A stretch of DNA of 64,000 nucleotides, taken from contig NZ_CP074405.1 in assembly GCF_018388445.1 (NCBI RefSeq), positions 1,054,001-1,118,000 of the forward strand, given 5' to 3'. The translations under genes and the position numbers were made by a program. The notes below the pieces were generated by a model, which was not told the origin of the DNA, searched no databases, and was given only the letters and a program-made list of their open reading frames with translations. The DNA is from Cellulomonas wangleii. GTDB taxonomy: Bacteria; Actinomycetota; Actinomycetes; Actinomycetales; Cellulomonadaceae. The first letter of the stretch is position 1. Each line of letters begins with the position of its first letter. This document shows positions 27,913 through 37,210 of the stretch, in pieces.

Positions 27913-28868
27913 GCGTCGGTGCCCTCCGTCGTGTCGGTCGGTTCCTCGAGCTCGTCGCGCCGGGGCGGGTTCGCACCCGGGCGCGACACCGTGATCGCCG
28001 CGATCCGGGCGCAGCGCTCCAGGACGGCCTGCACCGTCGCGGCGTCGACGTCGTGCAGCGCGGCGCGCCGGTCGGCGCCGAGCAGGCCGGCCTCCCACAG
28101 GCCGTCGACCAGGCCACCCATGAACGAGTCGCCGGCGCCGACCGTGTCGGCCACCGTCACCCGGGGCGCCGCGACGGACAGGCGTGCGCCGGCCGACGTG
28201 ACGGCGAACGCGCCCTCGCCACCGTGCGTGACCACGACCAGGGCGGGGCCGGACCGGCTCCACGCCTCGGCGATCTCGGCCGGCGCGACGCCGGGCCGCA
28301 GCCACGCCAGGTCCTCGTCGCTGACCTTGACGACGTCCGCGAGGGCCACCAGGCGCTCGACGACCGGCCGGACGGCGGCCGGGTCGCCCATCAGCGCCGG
28401 GCGCAGGTTCGGGTCGTACGTGAGGGTGGACGTGGCGCGGCGGCTCGCGAGGAGCCGGGCGACCTTCGCGGCACCGGGTGCGAGCACGGTCGCGATCGAG
28501 CCCGTGTGCACGACCAGGGGCGCGTCGTCGTCCTCGGCCCACGACGAGGGCAGGTCCCACTCGAGGTCGAACTCGTACGTCGCGACGCCCTCGGCGTCCA
28601 GGTGGGCGGTGGCCACCGGGGTGCGGACCGCGGCGCGGTCGCCGCGCAGCACGTGGACGCCCGAGCGCTGCAGGTGGCGGCGCACCAGGTCACCGTCCGC
28701 GTCGTCGCCGAGCCACGTCAGCAGGTCGGCGCGCCTCCCGAGGCGTGCCAGGCCGAGCGCGACGTTCGCGGGGCTCCCGCCCGGGTGCTCGTCACGCGTC
28801 CCGTCCGTGCGCCGCACGGCGTCGACCAGGGCCTCGCCGACCACCAGGGCACGTGCCTCGCCGGTCAC
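27909..28868 (-). CDS. PfkB-family sugar kinase (fructokinase/ribokinase-like)
   Basis: A 319-residue kinase that phosphorylates a sugar or nucleoside with ATP. The N-terminal PfkB signature [17 protein letters not shown] and the C-terminal [17 protein letters not shown] with catalytic Asp are intact. Start GTG (complement of 28866-28868) overlaps the xseB stop as GTGA. The fructokinase-like spacing ([10 protein letters not shown] at the N-terminus) suggests fructose, but adenosine or other substrates cannot be excluded. Coupling to exonuclease VII genes has no obvious metabolic logic. Confidence 0.88.
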   Translation of the reverse strand: MTGEARALVVGEALVDAVRRTDGTRDEHPGGSPANVALGLARLGRRADLLTWLGDDADGDLVRRHLQRSGVHVLRGDRAAVRTPVATAHLDAEGVATYEFDLEWDLPSSWAEDDDAPLVVHTGSIATVLAPGAAKVARLLASRRATSTLTYDPNLRPALMGDPAAVRPVVERLVALADVVKVSDEDLAWLRPGVAPAEIAEAWSRSGPALVVVTHGGEGAFAVTSAGARLSVAAPRVTVADTVGAGDSFMGGLVDGLWEAGLLGADRRAALHDVDAATVQAVLERCARIAAITVSRPGANPPRRDELEEPTDTTEGTDA

Positions 28869-29140
28869 TCGTCGTCCTCCGTGCCGCCGCTGCCGCGGGC
28901 GGCCGTCAGCCGTGCGCGCGCGCCGTCGAGCCACTCCTGGCAGCGCGCGGCCAGCGCCTCACCGCGCTCCCACAGCGCGAGCGACTCCTCGAGCGTCCCG
29001 GCGCCGGACTCGAGCCGGGCGACGATCGCGACGAGCTCGTCGCGCGCCTGCTCGTAGCCGAGGTCCGCCGGGTCCGGGAGGGTGGGGGCTGGGTTCTCGT
29101 CGCCGGCTGCGCCGGCCGTGTCGGGTCGTGCCACGCGCAC
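28865..29140 (-). CDS. xseB: Exodeoxyribonuclease VII small subunit
   Basis: A protein of about 91 residues. The helical hairpin [20 protein letters not shown] and [19 protein letters not shown] is the XseB signature. It binds along the large subunit to form ExoVII, which degrades single-stranded DNA. Two GTG codons (complements of 29138-29140 and 29132-29134) are possible starts; neither has a strong ribosome site. A 20-residue Pro/Ala-rich N-terminal tail precedes the conserved part. The stop overlaps the kinase start. Confidence 0.92.
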   Translation of the reverse strand: MRVARPDTAGAAGDENPAPTLPDPADLGYEQARDELVAIVARLESGAGTLEESLALWERGEALAARCQEWLDGARARLTAARGSGGTEDDE

Positions 29141-29222
29141 AGTCAACCAGCCGACCAGCGCACCTGCCGCGCCGTCCCGCGTCGTCGCCCGTGCGCGGCG
29201 CACCGTCCCGGCCGGCGGGCCG

Positions 29223-30485
29223 TCACGGTGCGACGTCGGCCGCGAGCTCGCCCGCCGCGACGCGCACCCGCAGCCGGTCACCCGGGGTGACGTCGTCGGG
29301 GCTGCGCACGACCGCGCCGTCGGCGCGCTGCACGACCGCGTACCCGCGCTCGAGCGTCGCGGCGGGGGACAGGGCCCGCACCTGCCCGGCGAGACGCGCC
29401 GTGGCCGTCGCGGCCTGCGCGAGCGCGGCGTCGAGCACCGTGCGGCCGCGCCCGGTGAGCCGGTGCAGCGTGTCCTCGTGGGGGTCGACGAGCGTCCCGG
29501 GCCGGGCCAGCACCGGGCGGCTGCGCAGGTTCGCGAGCCCGGCCTCCTCGCGGGCGAGCCGGTGGGTGACGGCCGCGCGGGTCCGCGACCGTGCCTGCAC
29601 GATCCGCGCGCGCTCCTCGGTGACGTCGGGCACGACGCGCTTGGCGGCGTCCGTCGGCGTCGAGGCGCGCAGGTCGGCGACGAGGTCCAGCAGGGGGGCG
29701 TCCATGTGGTGCCCGATCGCGCTGACCAGCGGCGTGCGGCACGCGGCGGCCGCACGCACGAGCGTCTCGTTGCTGAACGGCAGCAGGTCCTCGAACGAGC
29801 CACCGCCACGCGCGACGACGATGACCTCGACGCGGGGGTCGGCGTCGAGCTCCGCGACGGCCGCGCTCACCTCCGGCACCGCGCTGGGGCCCTGCACGGT
29901 GACGCGGCGGATCTCGAACTGCACGGCGGGCCAGCGGGCGCGCGCGTTGGACACGACGTCGTGCTCGGCGTCGCCCTGCTGCGCGCACACCAGCCCGACG
30001 ACGGCGGGCAGGAAGGGCAGCGGACGCTTGCGGGACTCGTCGAACAGGCCCTCCGCCGCGAGCACGCCCTTCAGGTGCTCGATGCGGGCCAGCAGCTCGC
30101 CCAGGCCGACCAGCCGCACCCGGTCGGCCGCGAACCCCAGCGAGCCCTTCTTCACCTGGTACTGGGGGCGGGCGTGCACCACCACGTGCGCGCCGTCCGT
30201 GAACCGCTCGCCGAGGCTCATCGCGGCGACGGCCGGCAGCGTCACCGACAGCGACATGTCGAGGTCGGTGTCGCGCAGCGTGAGGAACAGCAGGGAGTTC
30301 CAGCGCCGGACGTTGAGCACCTGGCCCTCGACCCAGACGGGCGGCATGCGCGCCACGTAGTCCGCGACCTTGGGCGCGAGGTGCCGCACGGGCCACGGGC
30401 GCTCGGGTGTCGTGTCCGCGGCCTTGAGCGGGAGCGGCAGGGGGGCCGCGGGCGGTGGGGCGGGTGCGCTCGTCTCGTCCTGCAC
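29223..30485 (-). CDS. xseA: Exodeoxyribonuclease VII large subunit
   Basis: A 420-residue catalytic subunit. Residues about 30-125 form the N-terminal OB-fold ([20 protein letters not shown]) and the rest is the nuclease domain, with the characteristic [15 protein letters not shown]-type motif seen here as [19 protein letters not shown] and [17 protein letters not shown]. Both strands of ExoVII activity need the xseB product encoded 82 bases downstream. GTG at 30485 is chosen: the leader-like upstream frame has no homology and CAGGCT lies six bases upstream as a -10, suggesting a leaderless message. The C-terminal part is the long helical arm. Confidence 0.95.
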   Translation of the reverse strand: MQDETSAPAPPPAAPLPLPLKAADTTPERPWPVRHLAPKVADYVARMPPVWVEGQVLNVRRWNSLLFLTLRDTDLDMSLSVTLPAVAAMSLGERFTDGAHVVVHARPQYQVKKGSLGFAADRVRLVGLGELLARIEHLKGVLAAEGLFDESRKRPLPFLPAVVGLVCAQQGDAEHDVVSNARARWPAVQFEIRRVTVQGPSAVPEVSAAVAELDADPRVEVIVVARGGGSFEDLLPFSNETLVRAAAACRTPLVSAIGHHMDAPLLDLVADLRASTPTDAAKRVVPDVTEERARIVQARSRTRAAVTHRLAREEAGLANLRSRPVLARPGTLVDPHEDTLHRLTGRGRTVLDAALAQAATATARLAGQVRALSPAATLERGYAVVQRADGAVVRSPDDVTPGDRLRVRVAAGELAADVAP

Positions 30486-30491
30486 GCCCCC

Positions 30492-30497
30492 AGCCTG
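30492..30497 (-). promoter_or_regulatory. Candidate -10 of xseA (leaderless)
   Basis: Read on the minus strand, CAGGCT is followed by six bases and the GTG start, the spacing seen for several leaderless genes here. It deviates from TANNNT at the first base. Confidence 0.3.
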
Positions 30498-30663
30498 CCG
30501 CACGCCCCCGACACCGCCGACCACGGGTGCGCGTCCCGGTGCGGGGGACACGGACCTCGCGAGACCGGGCGCAAGTGCCACGGGCGACCTGGGCCCGCTC
30601 TCGCGGGGCACGCGTCTCACGCGGTGGCGGGAGGCGAGGGGGAGCGGGTGGAGTCGTGGAGGT

Positions 30664-30689
30664 CGGGTGACGGTGGCCGCCGTCACCCG
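30664..30689 (+). promoter_or_regulatory. Inverted repeat upstream of ispH
   Basis: A perfect 10-bp inverted repeat (CGGGTGACGG, six bases, CCGTCACCCG) lies directly upstream of or overlapping the expected -35 region of the ispH promoter. It may be an operator; no regulator can be named. Confidence 0.35.
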
Positions 30690-30710
30690 GGTCGTCCGGG
30701 ACGCCCGGCC

Positions 30711-30716
30711 TAGACT
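30711..30716 (+). promoter_or_regulatory. -10 box of ispH (leaderless)
   Basis: TAGACT with six bases to the GTG start, so the transcript should begin at or next to the start codon. There is no Shine-Dalgarno. Confidence 0.6.
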
Positions 30717-30722
30717 GGACCG

Positions 30723-31778
30723 GTGACCTCGACCGCCCCCGGCCCTGATCTCCGCGCCGACGTTCCGCCGGCGCGCAAGCGCGTGCTGCTCGCGGCACCC
30801 CGCGGGTACTGCGCGGGCGTCGACCGCGCGGTCGTCGCCGTCGAGAAGGCGCTCGAGCACTACGGCGCCCCGGTGTACGTCCGCAAGGAGATCGTGCACA
30901 ACCGGCACGTCGTCGAGACGCTCGCCGCGCGCGGGGCGGTGTTCGTCGACGAGACGGACCAGGTGCCCGAGGGCGCACGCGTCGTGTTCTCGGCGCACGG
31001 CGTCTCGCCGGCGGTCAAGGCCTCCGCGGCGGCGCGCAACCTGCAGACGATCGACGCGACGTGCCCCCTGGTGACCAAGGTGCACAAGGAGGCCGTGCGG
31101 TTCGCCGCGGACGACTTCGACATCCTGCTCATCGGCCACGACGGCCACGAGGAGGTCGAGGGCACGCAGGGTCACGCGCCCGAGCACATCCAGGTCGTGA
31201 ACTCCCCGGCCGACGCGGACCACGTCGAGGTTCGCGACCCGGAGCGGGTCATGTGGATCTCGCAGACGACGCTGTCGGTGGACGAGACCATGGAGACGGT
31301 CCGCCGCCTGCGCGAGCGGTTCCCGCACCTGCAGGACCCGCCGAGCGACGACATCTGCTACGCCACGCAGAACCGCCAGGTCGCCGTGAAGAAGCTCGCG
31401 CCCGCGTGCGACGTCGTCATCACCGTCGGCTCGGCCAACTCGTCGAACTCGGTGCGCCTCGTCGAGGTCGCGCTCGACGCGGGTGCCCGCTCGTCGTACC
31501 GCGTCGACAAGGCCGCCGAGATCGACCCCGCCTGGCTCGAGGGCGCGACCACCGTCGGCGTGACGTCGGGCGCGTCGGTGCCCGAGATCCTCGTGGCGGA
31601 CGTCCTGGCGTTCCTGGCCGTGCACGGCTTCGCCGACGTCGAGGAGGTCCGCACCGCGACGGAGGACCTCATGTTCTCCCTGCCGCGCGAGCTGCGCGCC
31701 GACCTCAAGAAGGCCGGGGAGCCGGCGGGGCGCCCGCGGCCCGACGGTCGCCGCCGGCTGGACGTCCAGCCCGTCTGA
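30723..31778 (+). CDS. ispH: 4-hydroxy-3-methylbut-2-enyl diphosphate reductase
   Basis: A 351-residue iron-sulfur enzyme for the last step of the MEP pathway, reducing HMBPP to IPP and DMAPP. The three cluster cysteines are in [25 protein letters not shown] and [19 protein letters not shown]; conserved His residues appear in [17 protein letters not shown] and IGHDGHEEV, and the catalytic Glu in [10 protein letters not shown]. Together with the Z-prenyl synthase it marks an isoprenoid contribution of this region. The GTG start is fixed by the -10 box six bases upstream. The C-terminal 25 residues are basic and divergent. Confidence 0.97.
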   Translation: MTSTAPGPDLRADVPPARKRVLLAAPRGYCAGVDRAVVAVEKALEHYGAPVYVRKEIVHNRHVVETLAARGAVFVDETDQVPEGARVVFSAHGVSPAVKASAAARNLQTIDATCPLVTKVHKEAVRFAADDFDILLIGHDGHEEVEGTQGHAPEHIQVVNSPADADHVEVRDPERVMWISQTTLSVDETMETVRRLRERFPHLQDPPSDDICYATQNRQVAVKKLAPACDVVITVGSANSSNSVRLVEVALDAGARSSYRVDKAAEIDPAWLEGATTVGVTSGASVPEILVADVLAFLAVHGFADVEEVRTATEDLMFSLPRELRADLKKAGEPAGRPRPDGRRRLDVQPV

Positions 31779-31920
31779 CGTCCGACCGCGCACCGCGCGC
31801 GACGTACCGCGCACCGCTCGCCGGCGCCGCGCGGCCCCCGGCAACGCGGACGTCGCCGGTGCTCATGTGACGCCGCGGCGGGCGGCATCCCGCACGCGGC
31901 GGCGCCGGCTGCCGTGGTGA
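31779..31920. other. Convergent ispH/rmuC junction with nested inverted repeats
   Basis: No gene is seen. An 11-bp inverted repeat (31820-31830 with 31899-31909) encloses 68 bases that include a shorter 7-bp hairpin (31871-31877 with 31895-31901, partly competing). The distance makes a true terminator uncertain. Confidence 0.3.
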
Positions 31921-33312
31921 TCAGGCGGTCGACGCGTCCCCGTCGGCCGCGCGCCGCCGTGCGACCTCGTCCTGCAGCGCCCGGTCGTCACGGCGCCCGG
32001 CCGGGTCGCCCAGCACGAGGTCGTCCAGCGCCACGACCTGCTCCGCCGCCGACGCGACGAGCTCCGGCGCGCTCAGGGCGGTCAGCCGCGGGTTCGCCGG
32101 CCCGGGCGTCGGCAGGTCACCGTCGACGACGTGGAGGTCGGCGAACCGGCGGGCACTGACCAGCACGCGGGACTCCAACGACCCGACCGCCTGGTTGTAC
32201 GCACCGGCGGCCGCGTCGATCGAGCGGCCGAGCCGCGCCAAGTGCGTGCCCATCGTCGCGAGCCGTCCGTGCAGCTCCTTGCCGAGCGTGAGCACCTGCT
32301 GCGCGTTGGCCGCCAGCGCGTCCTGCCGCCACGCGTACGCCACGGTCCGCAGCAGCGTGAGCAGCGTGACGGGTGTCGCGATGACGACGTTGCGCTCGAA
32401 CGCGTACTCGATGAGCGTCGGGTCCTGGTCGGCCGCCGCGTGCAGGAACGACTCGGCCGGCACGAACATCACGACGAACTCCGGCGCGGGGGCGAACTGG
32501 TCCCAGTAGCGCTTGGAGGCGAGGTCGTCGACGTGCTTGCGCACGTGCCGGGCGTGCGCCGCGAGCCGCTGGGCGCGCACCGTCTCGTCGTCCGTCTGCG
32601 CGGCGTCGAGGAACCCCAGGAACGCGACCTTCGCGTCGACGACGACCTGCTTGCCCCCCGCGAGGCGCACCACCATGTCCGGGCGCTGCAGCCCGTCGTC
32701 CGTGCGCACCTGCTCCTGCTCGACGAAGTCGACGTGCGCGAGCATCCCCGCGGCCTCGACCACGCGCCGCAGCTGCACCTCGCCCCACCGGCCGCGCACC
32801 TGCGACGAGCGCAGCGCCGTGACGAGCTGCGACGTCTCGCCCCGCAGCTGCTCGGACGCCGCCCGCATCGCGCGCACCTGCTCGCCCAGCGCCGCGTTGC
32901 CCTCGACGCGGGCACGCTCGGCCTCGACGAGCTCGGTGCGGACGTGGTCGAGCGTGCGGGCGAGGGGCTCGACCATCGCGCGGACCGCCTGCTCGCGCTG
33001 CGCGAACTCACCCACCTGCGTCTGGTGCTCGGCCGCGAGCCGCTGGTGGGCCAGGGCGAGGAACTGCTCGCTGGTCGCCGCCAGCGCCTCGTCCGCCAGC
33101 GCCCGGAACCGGTCGCCGGCGCCGGCGCGCTCCGCCTCGAGCCGTGCCAGGGCACGGGCGGCCTCGACCTCCGCCGACCGCACCCGCTCCTCGGCGGCGC
33201 GGGTCGCGCGCGACGACCCCACCACCCACGCCACGACGGCGCCCAGGGCGGCACCGACCAGCAGGGCGGACAGGAGCAGCGGGAGGGCTGCGGTACCGAG
33301 CACGGGATCCAT
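31921..33312 (-). CDS. rmuC: DNA recombination protein RmuC homologue
   Basis: A 463-residue protein with an N-terminal membrane helix (LPLLLSALLVGAALGAVVAWVV), a long Ala/Glu/Arg coiled coil to about residue 165, and the RmuC nuclease-fold domain (SSQVRGRWGEVQLRRVVEAA, then RPDMVVRLAGGKQVVVDAK with the PD-(D/E)xK-like acidic and Lys residues, and TPVTLLTLLRTVAYAWRQ). In E. coli RmuC limits inversions between short repeats; the exact activity is unknown. ATG at 33312. It is alone on its strand between ispH and an ABC-2 transporter. Confidence 0.9.
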   Translation of the reverse strand: MDPVLGTAALPLLLSALLVGAALGAVVAWVVGSSRATRAAEERVRSAEVEAARALARLEAERAGAGDRFRALADEALAATSEQFLALAHQRLAAEHQTQVGEFAQREQAVRAMVEPLARTLDHVRTELVEAERARVEGNAALGEQVRAMRAASEQLRGETSQLVTALRSSQVRGRWGEVQLRRVVEAAGMLAHVDFVEQEQVRTDDGLQRPDMVVRLAGGKQVVVDAKVAFLGFLDAAQTDDETVRAQRLAAHARHVRKHVDDLASKRYWDQFAPAPEFVVMFVPAESFLHAAADQDPTLIEYAFERNVVIATPVTLLTLLRTVAYAWRQDALAANAQQVLTLGKELHGRLATMGTHLARLGRSIDAAAGAYNQAVGSLESRVLVSARRFADLHVVDGDLPTPGPANPRLTALSAPELVASAAEQVVALDDLVLGDPAGRRDDRALQDEVARRRAADGDASTA

Positions 33313-33358
33313 GGTGCGCAGCGTGCCAGAGGGGACCGACAGGGCCCGTCGTCCTGCC

Positions 33359-33411
33359 GCCGTGCCCCTGCTGTGCCCCAGCCGTGCCCTTGCTGTGCCC
33401 CTGCCGTGCCC
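33359..33411. repeat. 22-bp tandem repeat, 2.4 copies
   Basis: Units at 33359-33380 and 33381-33402 differ at two positions, and nine bases of a third follow. They lie in the 173-base divergent space between rmuC and the ABC-2 ATPase and contain repeated TGTGCCC words. No function is apparent. Confidence 0.7.
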
Positions 33412-33472
33412 AGTCCCGGGACGGAGGCCCGGTTCCGTCGCGCGACCGATCCGCCCGCCCGTGCCCGCGCCC

Positions 33473-33478
33473 TAGTGT
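33473..33478 (+). promoter_or_regulatory. -10 box of the ABC-2 ATPase gene (leaderless)
   Basis: TAGTGT followed by seven bases and the GTG at 33486. Confidence 0.5.
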
Positions 33479-33485
33479 CGATCGC

Positions 33486-34361
33486 GTGACCACACCAGAC
33501 GCCGTCCCACCACCCGCTCCGGGCCCCGTCCCGGGCCCGTCCGGTGCGCCCGGGGTCGCGCCGACGACGGCCGCCCCCGGTGCCCCGTCCCCCCGACCCG
33601 GCGCGCCCGCCCTCGCCCTGCAGGGCATGTGGCGGCGCTTCGGTGACAAGGTCGCCGTCGCCGGCATCGACCTGACCATCCCGTCGGGCTCGTTCTACGG
33701 CCTGGTCGGCCCCAACGGGGCGGGCAAGACGACCAGCCTGTCCATGGCCACCGGTCTGCTGCGGCCCGACGCGGGCACCGTCCTCGTGCACGGCGTGGAC
33801 CTCTGGGCGAACCCGGTCGAGGTCAAGCGGATGCTCGGGGTGCTGCCCGACGGGGTGCGCCTCTTCGACCGCCTGACGGGTGCGCAGCTCGTCACGTACG
33901 CGGGGCTGCTGCAAGGCCTGGATCGCGCGACGGTCGCGGCCCGCACCGACGACCTGCTCGCCGCCGTCGGCCTGTCGGACGACCGCGACACCCTCGTCGT
34001 CGACTACTCCGCGGGCATGACGAAGAAGGTCGCGCTCGCCTGCGCCCTGGTGCACGCGCCCCGCGTCCTCGTGCTCGACGAGCCGTTCGAGGCGGTCGAC
34101 CCCGTGTCGGCCGCGAACATCCGCGAGATCCTGCACCAGTACGTCGCGGGCGGCGGGACCGTGGTCGTGTCGTCGCACGTCATGGACCTCGTGCAGCGCA
34201 TGTGCGACCACGTCGCCGTCATCGCCGAGGGCCACGTGCTGGCAGCCGGCACCGTCGACGAGGTGCGCGCCGGTCGTTCGCTCGAGGAGCGGTTCGTCGA
34301 GCTCGTGGGCGGCCGGATCACCGGGGAGGGGCTCGCGTGGTTGCGCACCTCGTCCGACTGA
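33486..34361 (+). CDS. ABC-2 type transporter ATPase
   Basis: A 291-residue ATPase of the exporter (DRA/Nod) class. Walker A is GPNGAGKT, Walker B VLVLDEPFEAVDP and the H-loop VVVSSHVMD; the signature is the variant YSAGMTKKVALACAL common in this actinobacterial group. The first 45 residues are Pro/Ala-rich and extra to the fold. The GTG at 33486 is fixed by a -10 seven bases upstream. The stop lies 25 bases inside the following permease gene, so the two are translated together. The substrate is unknown. Confidence 0.9.
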   Translation: MTTPDAVPPPAPGPVPGPSGAPGVAPTTAAPGAPSPRPGAPALALQGMWRRFGDKVAVAGIDLTIPSGSFYGLVGPNGAGKTTSLSMATGLLRPDAGTVLVHGVDLWANPVEVKRMLGVLPDGVRLFDRLTGAQLVTYAGLLQGLDRATVAARTDDLLAAVGLSDDRDTLVVDYSAGMTKKVALACALVHAPRVLVLDEPFEAVDPVSAANIREILHQYVAGGGTVVVSSHVMDLVQRMCDHVAVIAEGHVLAAGTVDEVRAGRSLEERFVELVGGRITGEGLAWLRTSSD

Positions 34362-35893
34362 AGCTGACGCTGCTGCGCAACGCCCTGCGCCGCAGCGCCT
34401 GGCAGGTCGTGGGCGTCGTCGTGGGCGCGCTGTACGGGCTGTCCGTGCTGCTGGCGGCCGTCGTGGGGCTCGTGGCCCTCGGCTTCGTCGACGTCGCGGT
34501 CCGCTCGGACGTCCTCGTCGCCGTCGGGTCCGTGGTCGTCCTGGGCTGGTGGGTCGTGCCGCTCCTGGCGTTCGGCGTCGACTCCACCCTCGACCCCCGG
34601 CGTTTCGTCACCTTCGGCGTCCCGCGCCGCGACCTGCTCGTCGGGCTCACGCTCGCGGGCCTGATCGGCATCCCCGGGATCGTCACCACGGTCAGCGCCC
34701 TGGCCATGCCGCTGTCGTGGTGGCGCGAGCCGGCCGCGGCGCTCGCCGCCCTCGTCGGCGGCGTGCTCGCGGTGCTGGCGTGCACCATCGGTGCCCGCGC
34801 CACGACGACGGCGCTGGCGCCGCTCATCGGCCGACGCCGGGTCCGGGAGGTCGTCGCGGCGCTCGCGATCCTCCCCGTGATGTTCATCGGCCCGATCCTC
34901 AACACCGTCGCCGACCAGGCCTCGGCCGTCGACGGGCTGGGGTCCGTGGCACGCGTCCTGTCGTGGACGCCGCCGGGTGCTCCGTGGGCGCTCGCACCGG
35001 CCGTGGCCGTCGGCGACTGGGCGGGTGCGCTGGCCCGGCTGGTCATCGCGGTGGCGACCGTCGCGCTCGCGCTCCGCGTGTGGTCGTGGGCGCTGGACCG
35101 CACGCTGACCGAGCCGGTCAGCGCGGGCGGTGACGCGCGTGCCCGCGGGCTGGGGTGGTTCGGCCGGGTGCCCGCCACCCCGACCGGGGCCGTGGCCGCG
35201 CGCGCCGTCACGTACTGGATGCGCGACCCGCGGTACTCGGTCGCCGTGGCGGTCGTGCCGGTGCTGCCCGTGTTGCTGGCGTTCGCGGCGCCCGGCGGCG
35301 AGCTCGTGCTCATCGCCGGCCCCGTGGCGGCGTTCATGATCGGCTGGAGCATCTCGGCGGACGTCGCGTACGACGGCACGGCGTTCTGGACCCACCTGGC
35401 GGCGCCGCTGCGCGGGGTGGCCGACCGGTGGGGGCGGGTGGTCGTGGCGGGCGCCGTCGGGCTGTTCGCGACGGTCGTGCTGGTGGTCTCCACCGCCTGG
35501 TACGCCGACCGCTGGGACGCGGTGCCCGCGCTGCTGGGTGCGGGTCTCGGCCTGCTGCTGACGGCCCTCGGCGGTGCCAGCGTGGTGTCGGCCGCCTTCG
35601 TGTACCCGGTGCAGCTGCCGGGGGAGAACCCGTTCGCCAGCAAGCAGGGTGCGGGCTCGGCCGCCTTCACGTCGCAGATGGTGGGGTCCCTGGCGGTCGG
35701 CCTGCTGGCCTCGCCGACCCTGATCCTCGCCGGGCTCGGCGTGGGGCGCGGGTCGGCGCCGTTCGGCTGGGCCGCGCTCGGGGTGGGGGTCGTCCTGGGG
35801 GTGGTCGTGCTCCTGGTCGGCGTGCGGCTCGGCGGCTCGATGCTCGACCGACGGGGGCCGGACCTGCTGCAGCGCATGCGGGCGTTCGCCTGA
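34337..35893 (+). CDS. ABC-2 type transporter permease
   Basis: A 518-residue membrane protein with about 12 hydrophobic segments (VGVVVGALYGLSVLLAAVVG first, GWAALGVGVVLGVVVLLVG last). It is the membrane partner of the preceding ATPase. The start is taken as GTG 34337, six bases after GGGGAGGG (34323-34330), within the end of the ATPase gene. No conserved motif discloses the cargo; related pairs export drugs, lipids or wall precursors. A strong terminator follows its stop. Confidence 0.85.
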   Translation: MVAHLVRLKLTLLRNALRRSAWQVVGVVVGALYGLSVLLAAVVGLVALGFVDVAVRSDVLVAVGSVVVLGWWVVPLLAFGVDSTLDPRRFVTFGVPRRDLLVGLTLAGLIGIPGIVTTVSALAMPLSWWREPAAALAALVGGVLAVLACTIGARATTTALAPLIGRRRVREVVAALAILPVMFIGPILNTVADQASAVDGLGSVARVLSWTPPGAPWALAPAVAVGDWAGALARLVIAVATVALALRVWSWALDRTLTEPVSAGGDARARGLGWFGRVPATPTGAVAARAVTYWMRDPRYSVAVAVVPVLPVLLAFAAPGGELVLIAGPVAAFMIGWSISADVAYDGTAFWTHLAAPLRGVADRWGRVVVAGAVGLFATVVLVVSTAWYADRWDAVPALLGAGLGLLLTALGGASVVSAAFVYPVQLPGENPFASKQGAGSAAFTSQMVGSLAVGLLASPTLILAGLGVGRGSAPFGWAALGVGVVLGVVVLLVGVRLGGSMLDRRGPDLLQRMRAFA

Positions 35894-35898
35894 CGCAC

Positions 35899-35924
35899 GC
35901 GGCGCCGGGGCAGCCCGGCGCCGC
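35899..35924 (+). terminator. Terminator after the ABC-2 pair
   Basis: A perfect 11-bp stem (35899-35909 with 35914-35924) and four-base loop begin five bases after the permease stop, isolating ychF. Confidence 0.85.
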
Positions 35925-35964
35925 GGCGGCGACCCCGGCGGCAGGAGGACCCTCCGACGCTGCG

Positions 35965-35970
35965 TAGACT
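35965..35970 (+). promoter_or_regulatory. -10 box of ychF (leaderless)
   Basis: TAGACT followed by eight bases and the GTG start at 35979; the same hexamer as at ispH. Confidence 0.55.
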
Positions 35971-35978
35971 CGACGCCC

Positions 35979-37055
35979 GTGGCTCTCACGATCGGCATCG
36001 TCGGCCTGCCCAACGTCGGCAAGTCCACCCTCTTCAACGCGCTCACCCGCGCGCAGGTCCTCGCGGCGAACTACCCGTTCGCGACGATCGAGCCGAACGT
36101 GGGCGTCGTCCCGCTGCCGGACCCGCGCCTGGAGACGCTCGCCAAGATCTTCGGCTCCGAGCGGATCCTGCCGGCGACGGTGTCGTTCGTCGACATCGCC
36201 GGCATCGTCAAGGGTGCGAGCGAGGGCGAGGGCCTGGGCAACAAGTTCCTGGCCAACATCCGGGAGGCCGACGCGATCTGCCAGGTGACGCGCGCGTTCG
36301 CCGACCCGGACGTCGTGCACGTCAGCGGCAGGGTGGACCCCGAGGGCGACATCGAGATCATCGCGACCGAGCTGGTCCTGGCCGACCTGCAGACCCTCGA
36401 GAACGCGATCCCGCGCCTCGAGAAGGAGGTCCGCGGCAAGAAGACGGCCCCCGAGGTGCTCGACGCGGCGAAGCGCGCGTACGCGGTGCTGGAGACCGGG
36501 CAGACCCTGTTCGCCGCCGGTCTGGCAGACGACGAGCACGTGCGCGCGCTGCAGCTCATGACGGCCAAGCCGTTCATCTACGTCTTCAACACCGACGACG
36601 CCGGCCTGGCCGACACCGCGATGCAGGAGCGGCTGCGCGCCCTTGTCGCGCCCGCCGACGCGATCTTCCTCGACGCGAAGTTCGAGTCGGAGCTGGTGGA
36701 GCTCGACGAGGACGAGGCGCGCGAGATGCTCGAGGCCAACGGCCAGGAGGAGTCCGGTCTGGACCAGCTCGCCCGCGTCGGCTTCCACACCCTCGGCCTG
36801 CAGACGTACCTCACGGCCGGTCCCAAGGAGTCGCGCGCCTGGACGATCCGCCAGGGCTGGACCGCCCCGCAGGCGGCCGGTGTGATCCACACGGACTTCC
36901 AGAAGGGCTTCATCAAGGCCGAGGTCATCTCGTTCGACGACCTCGTCGAGGCCGGTTCGGTCGCCGCCGCGCGCGCCGCCGGCAAGGCCCGCATCGAGGG
37001 CAAGGACTACGTCATGCACGACGGCGACGTCGTGGAGTTCCGCTTCAACGTCTGA
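35979..37055 (+). CDS. ychF: Obg-family nucleotide-binding protein YchF
   Basis: A 358-residue ribosome-associated P-loop NTPase that prefers ATP. G1 is GLPNVGKSTLFNAL at the N-terminus, G3 DIAGIVKGASEGEGLGNKFL, and the degenerate G4 position reads FNTDD instead of NKxD, consistent with the loss of guanine specificity in this family. The C-terminal TGS domain (QTYLTAGPKESRAWTIRQG, ending FRFNV) is intact. Length matches the 360-residue family. Single-gene unit between a terminator and the VOC gene. Confidence 0.97.
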   Translation: MALTIGIVGLPNVGKSTLFNALTRAQVLAANYPFATIEPNVGVVPLPDPRLETLAKIFGSERILPATVSFVDIAGIVKGASEGEGLGNKFLANIREADAICQVTRAFADPDVVHVSGRVDPEGDIEIIATELVLADLQTLENAIPRLEKEVRGKKTAPEVLDAAKRAYAVLETGQTLFAAGLADDEHVRALQLMTAKPFIYVFNTDDAGLADTAMQERLRALVAPADAIFLDAKFESELVELDEDEAREMLEANGQEESGLDQLARVGFHTLGLQTYLTAGPKESRAWTIRQGWTAPQAAGVIHTDFQKGFIKAEVISFDDLVEAGSVAAARAAGKARIEGKDYVMHDGDVVEFRFNV

Positions 37056-37170
37056 GGCAGGACCGGGACCGCCCGGGGGTTCGGCAGGCTCCGGCGCAGC
37101 GATCGGCGAGGGACCACGGCGGGTCGCCGGCCCTGATCACCGGGTCCGGCCCGTCCGTCGGCTCCGCCGC

Positions 37171-37204
37171 TAGCGTGTATCTCGACATCGAGATATTTCG
37201 GAGG
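37171..37204 (+). promoter_or_regulatory. VOC-gene promoter with perfect palindromic operator
   Basis: A -10-like TAGCGT (37171-37176) is followed one base later by TATCTCGA-CA-TCGAGATA (37178-37195), an 8-bp perfect inverted repeat over the predicted transcription start, then GGAGG (37200-37204) six bases before the ATG. Sites of this size and symmetry are typical of MarR-like dimeric repressors. Confidence 0.6.
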
Positions 37205-37210
37205 TGCGGT

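Noticed and set aside
31820-31909. Perfect 11-bp inverted repeat as an ispH/rmuC terminator
   Set aside because: The arms are 68 bases apart, too far for an efficient intrinsic terminator; left as a low-confidence structure only.
33486-34361. Non-canonical ABC signature YSAGMTKK as a sign of an inactive ATPase
   Set aside because: This variant is common in actinobacterial ABC-2 ATPases, and Walker A, Walker B and H-loop are intact.
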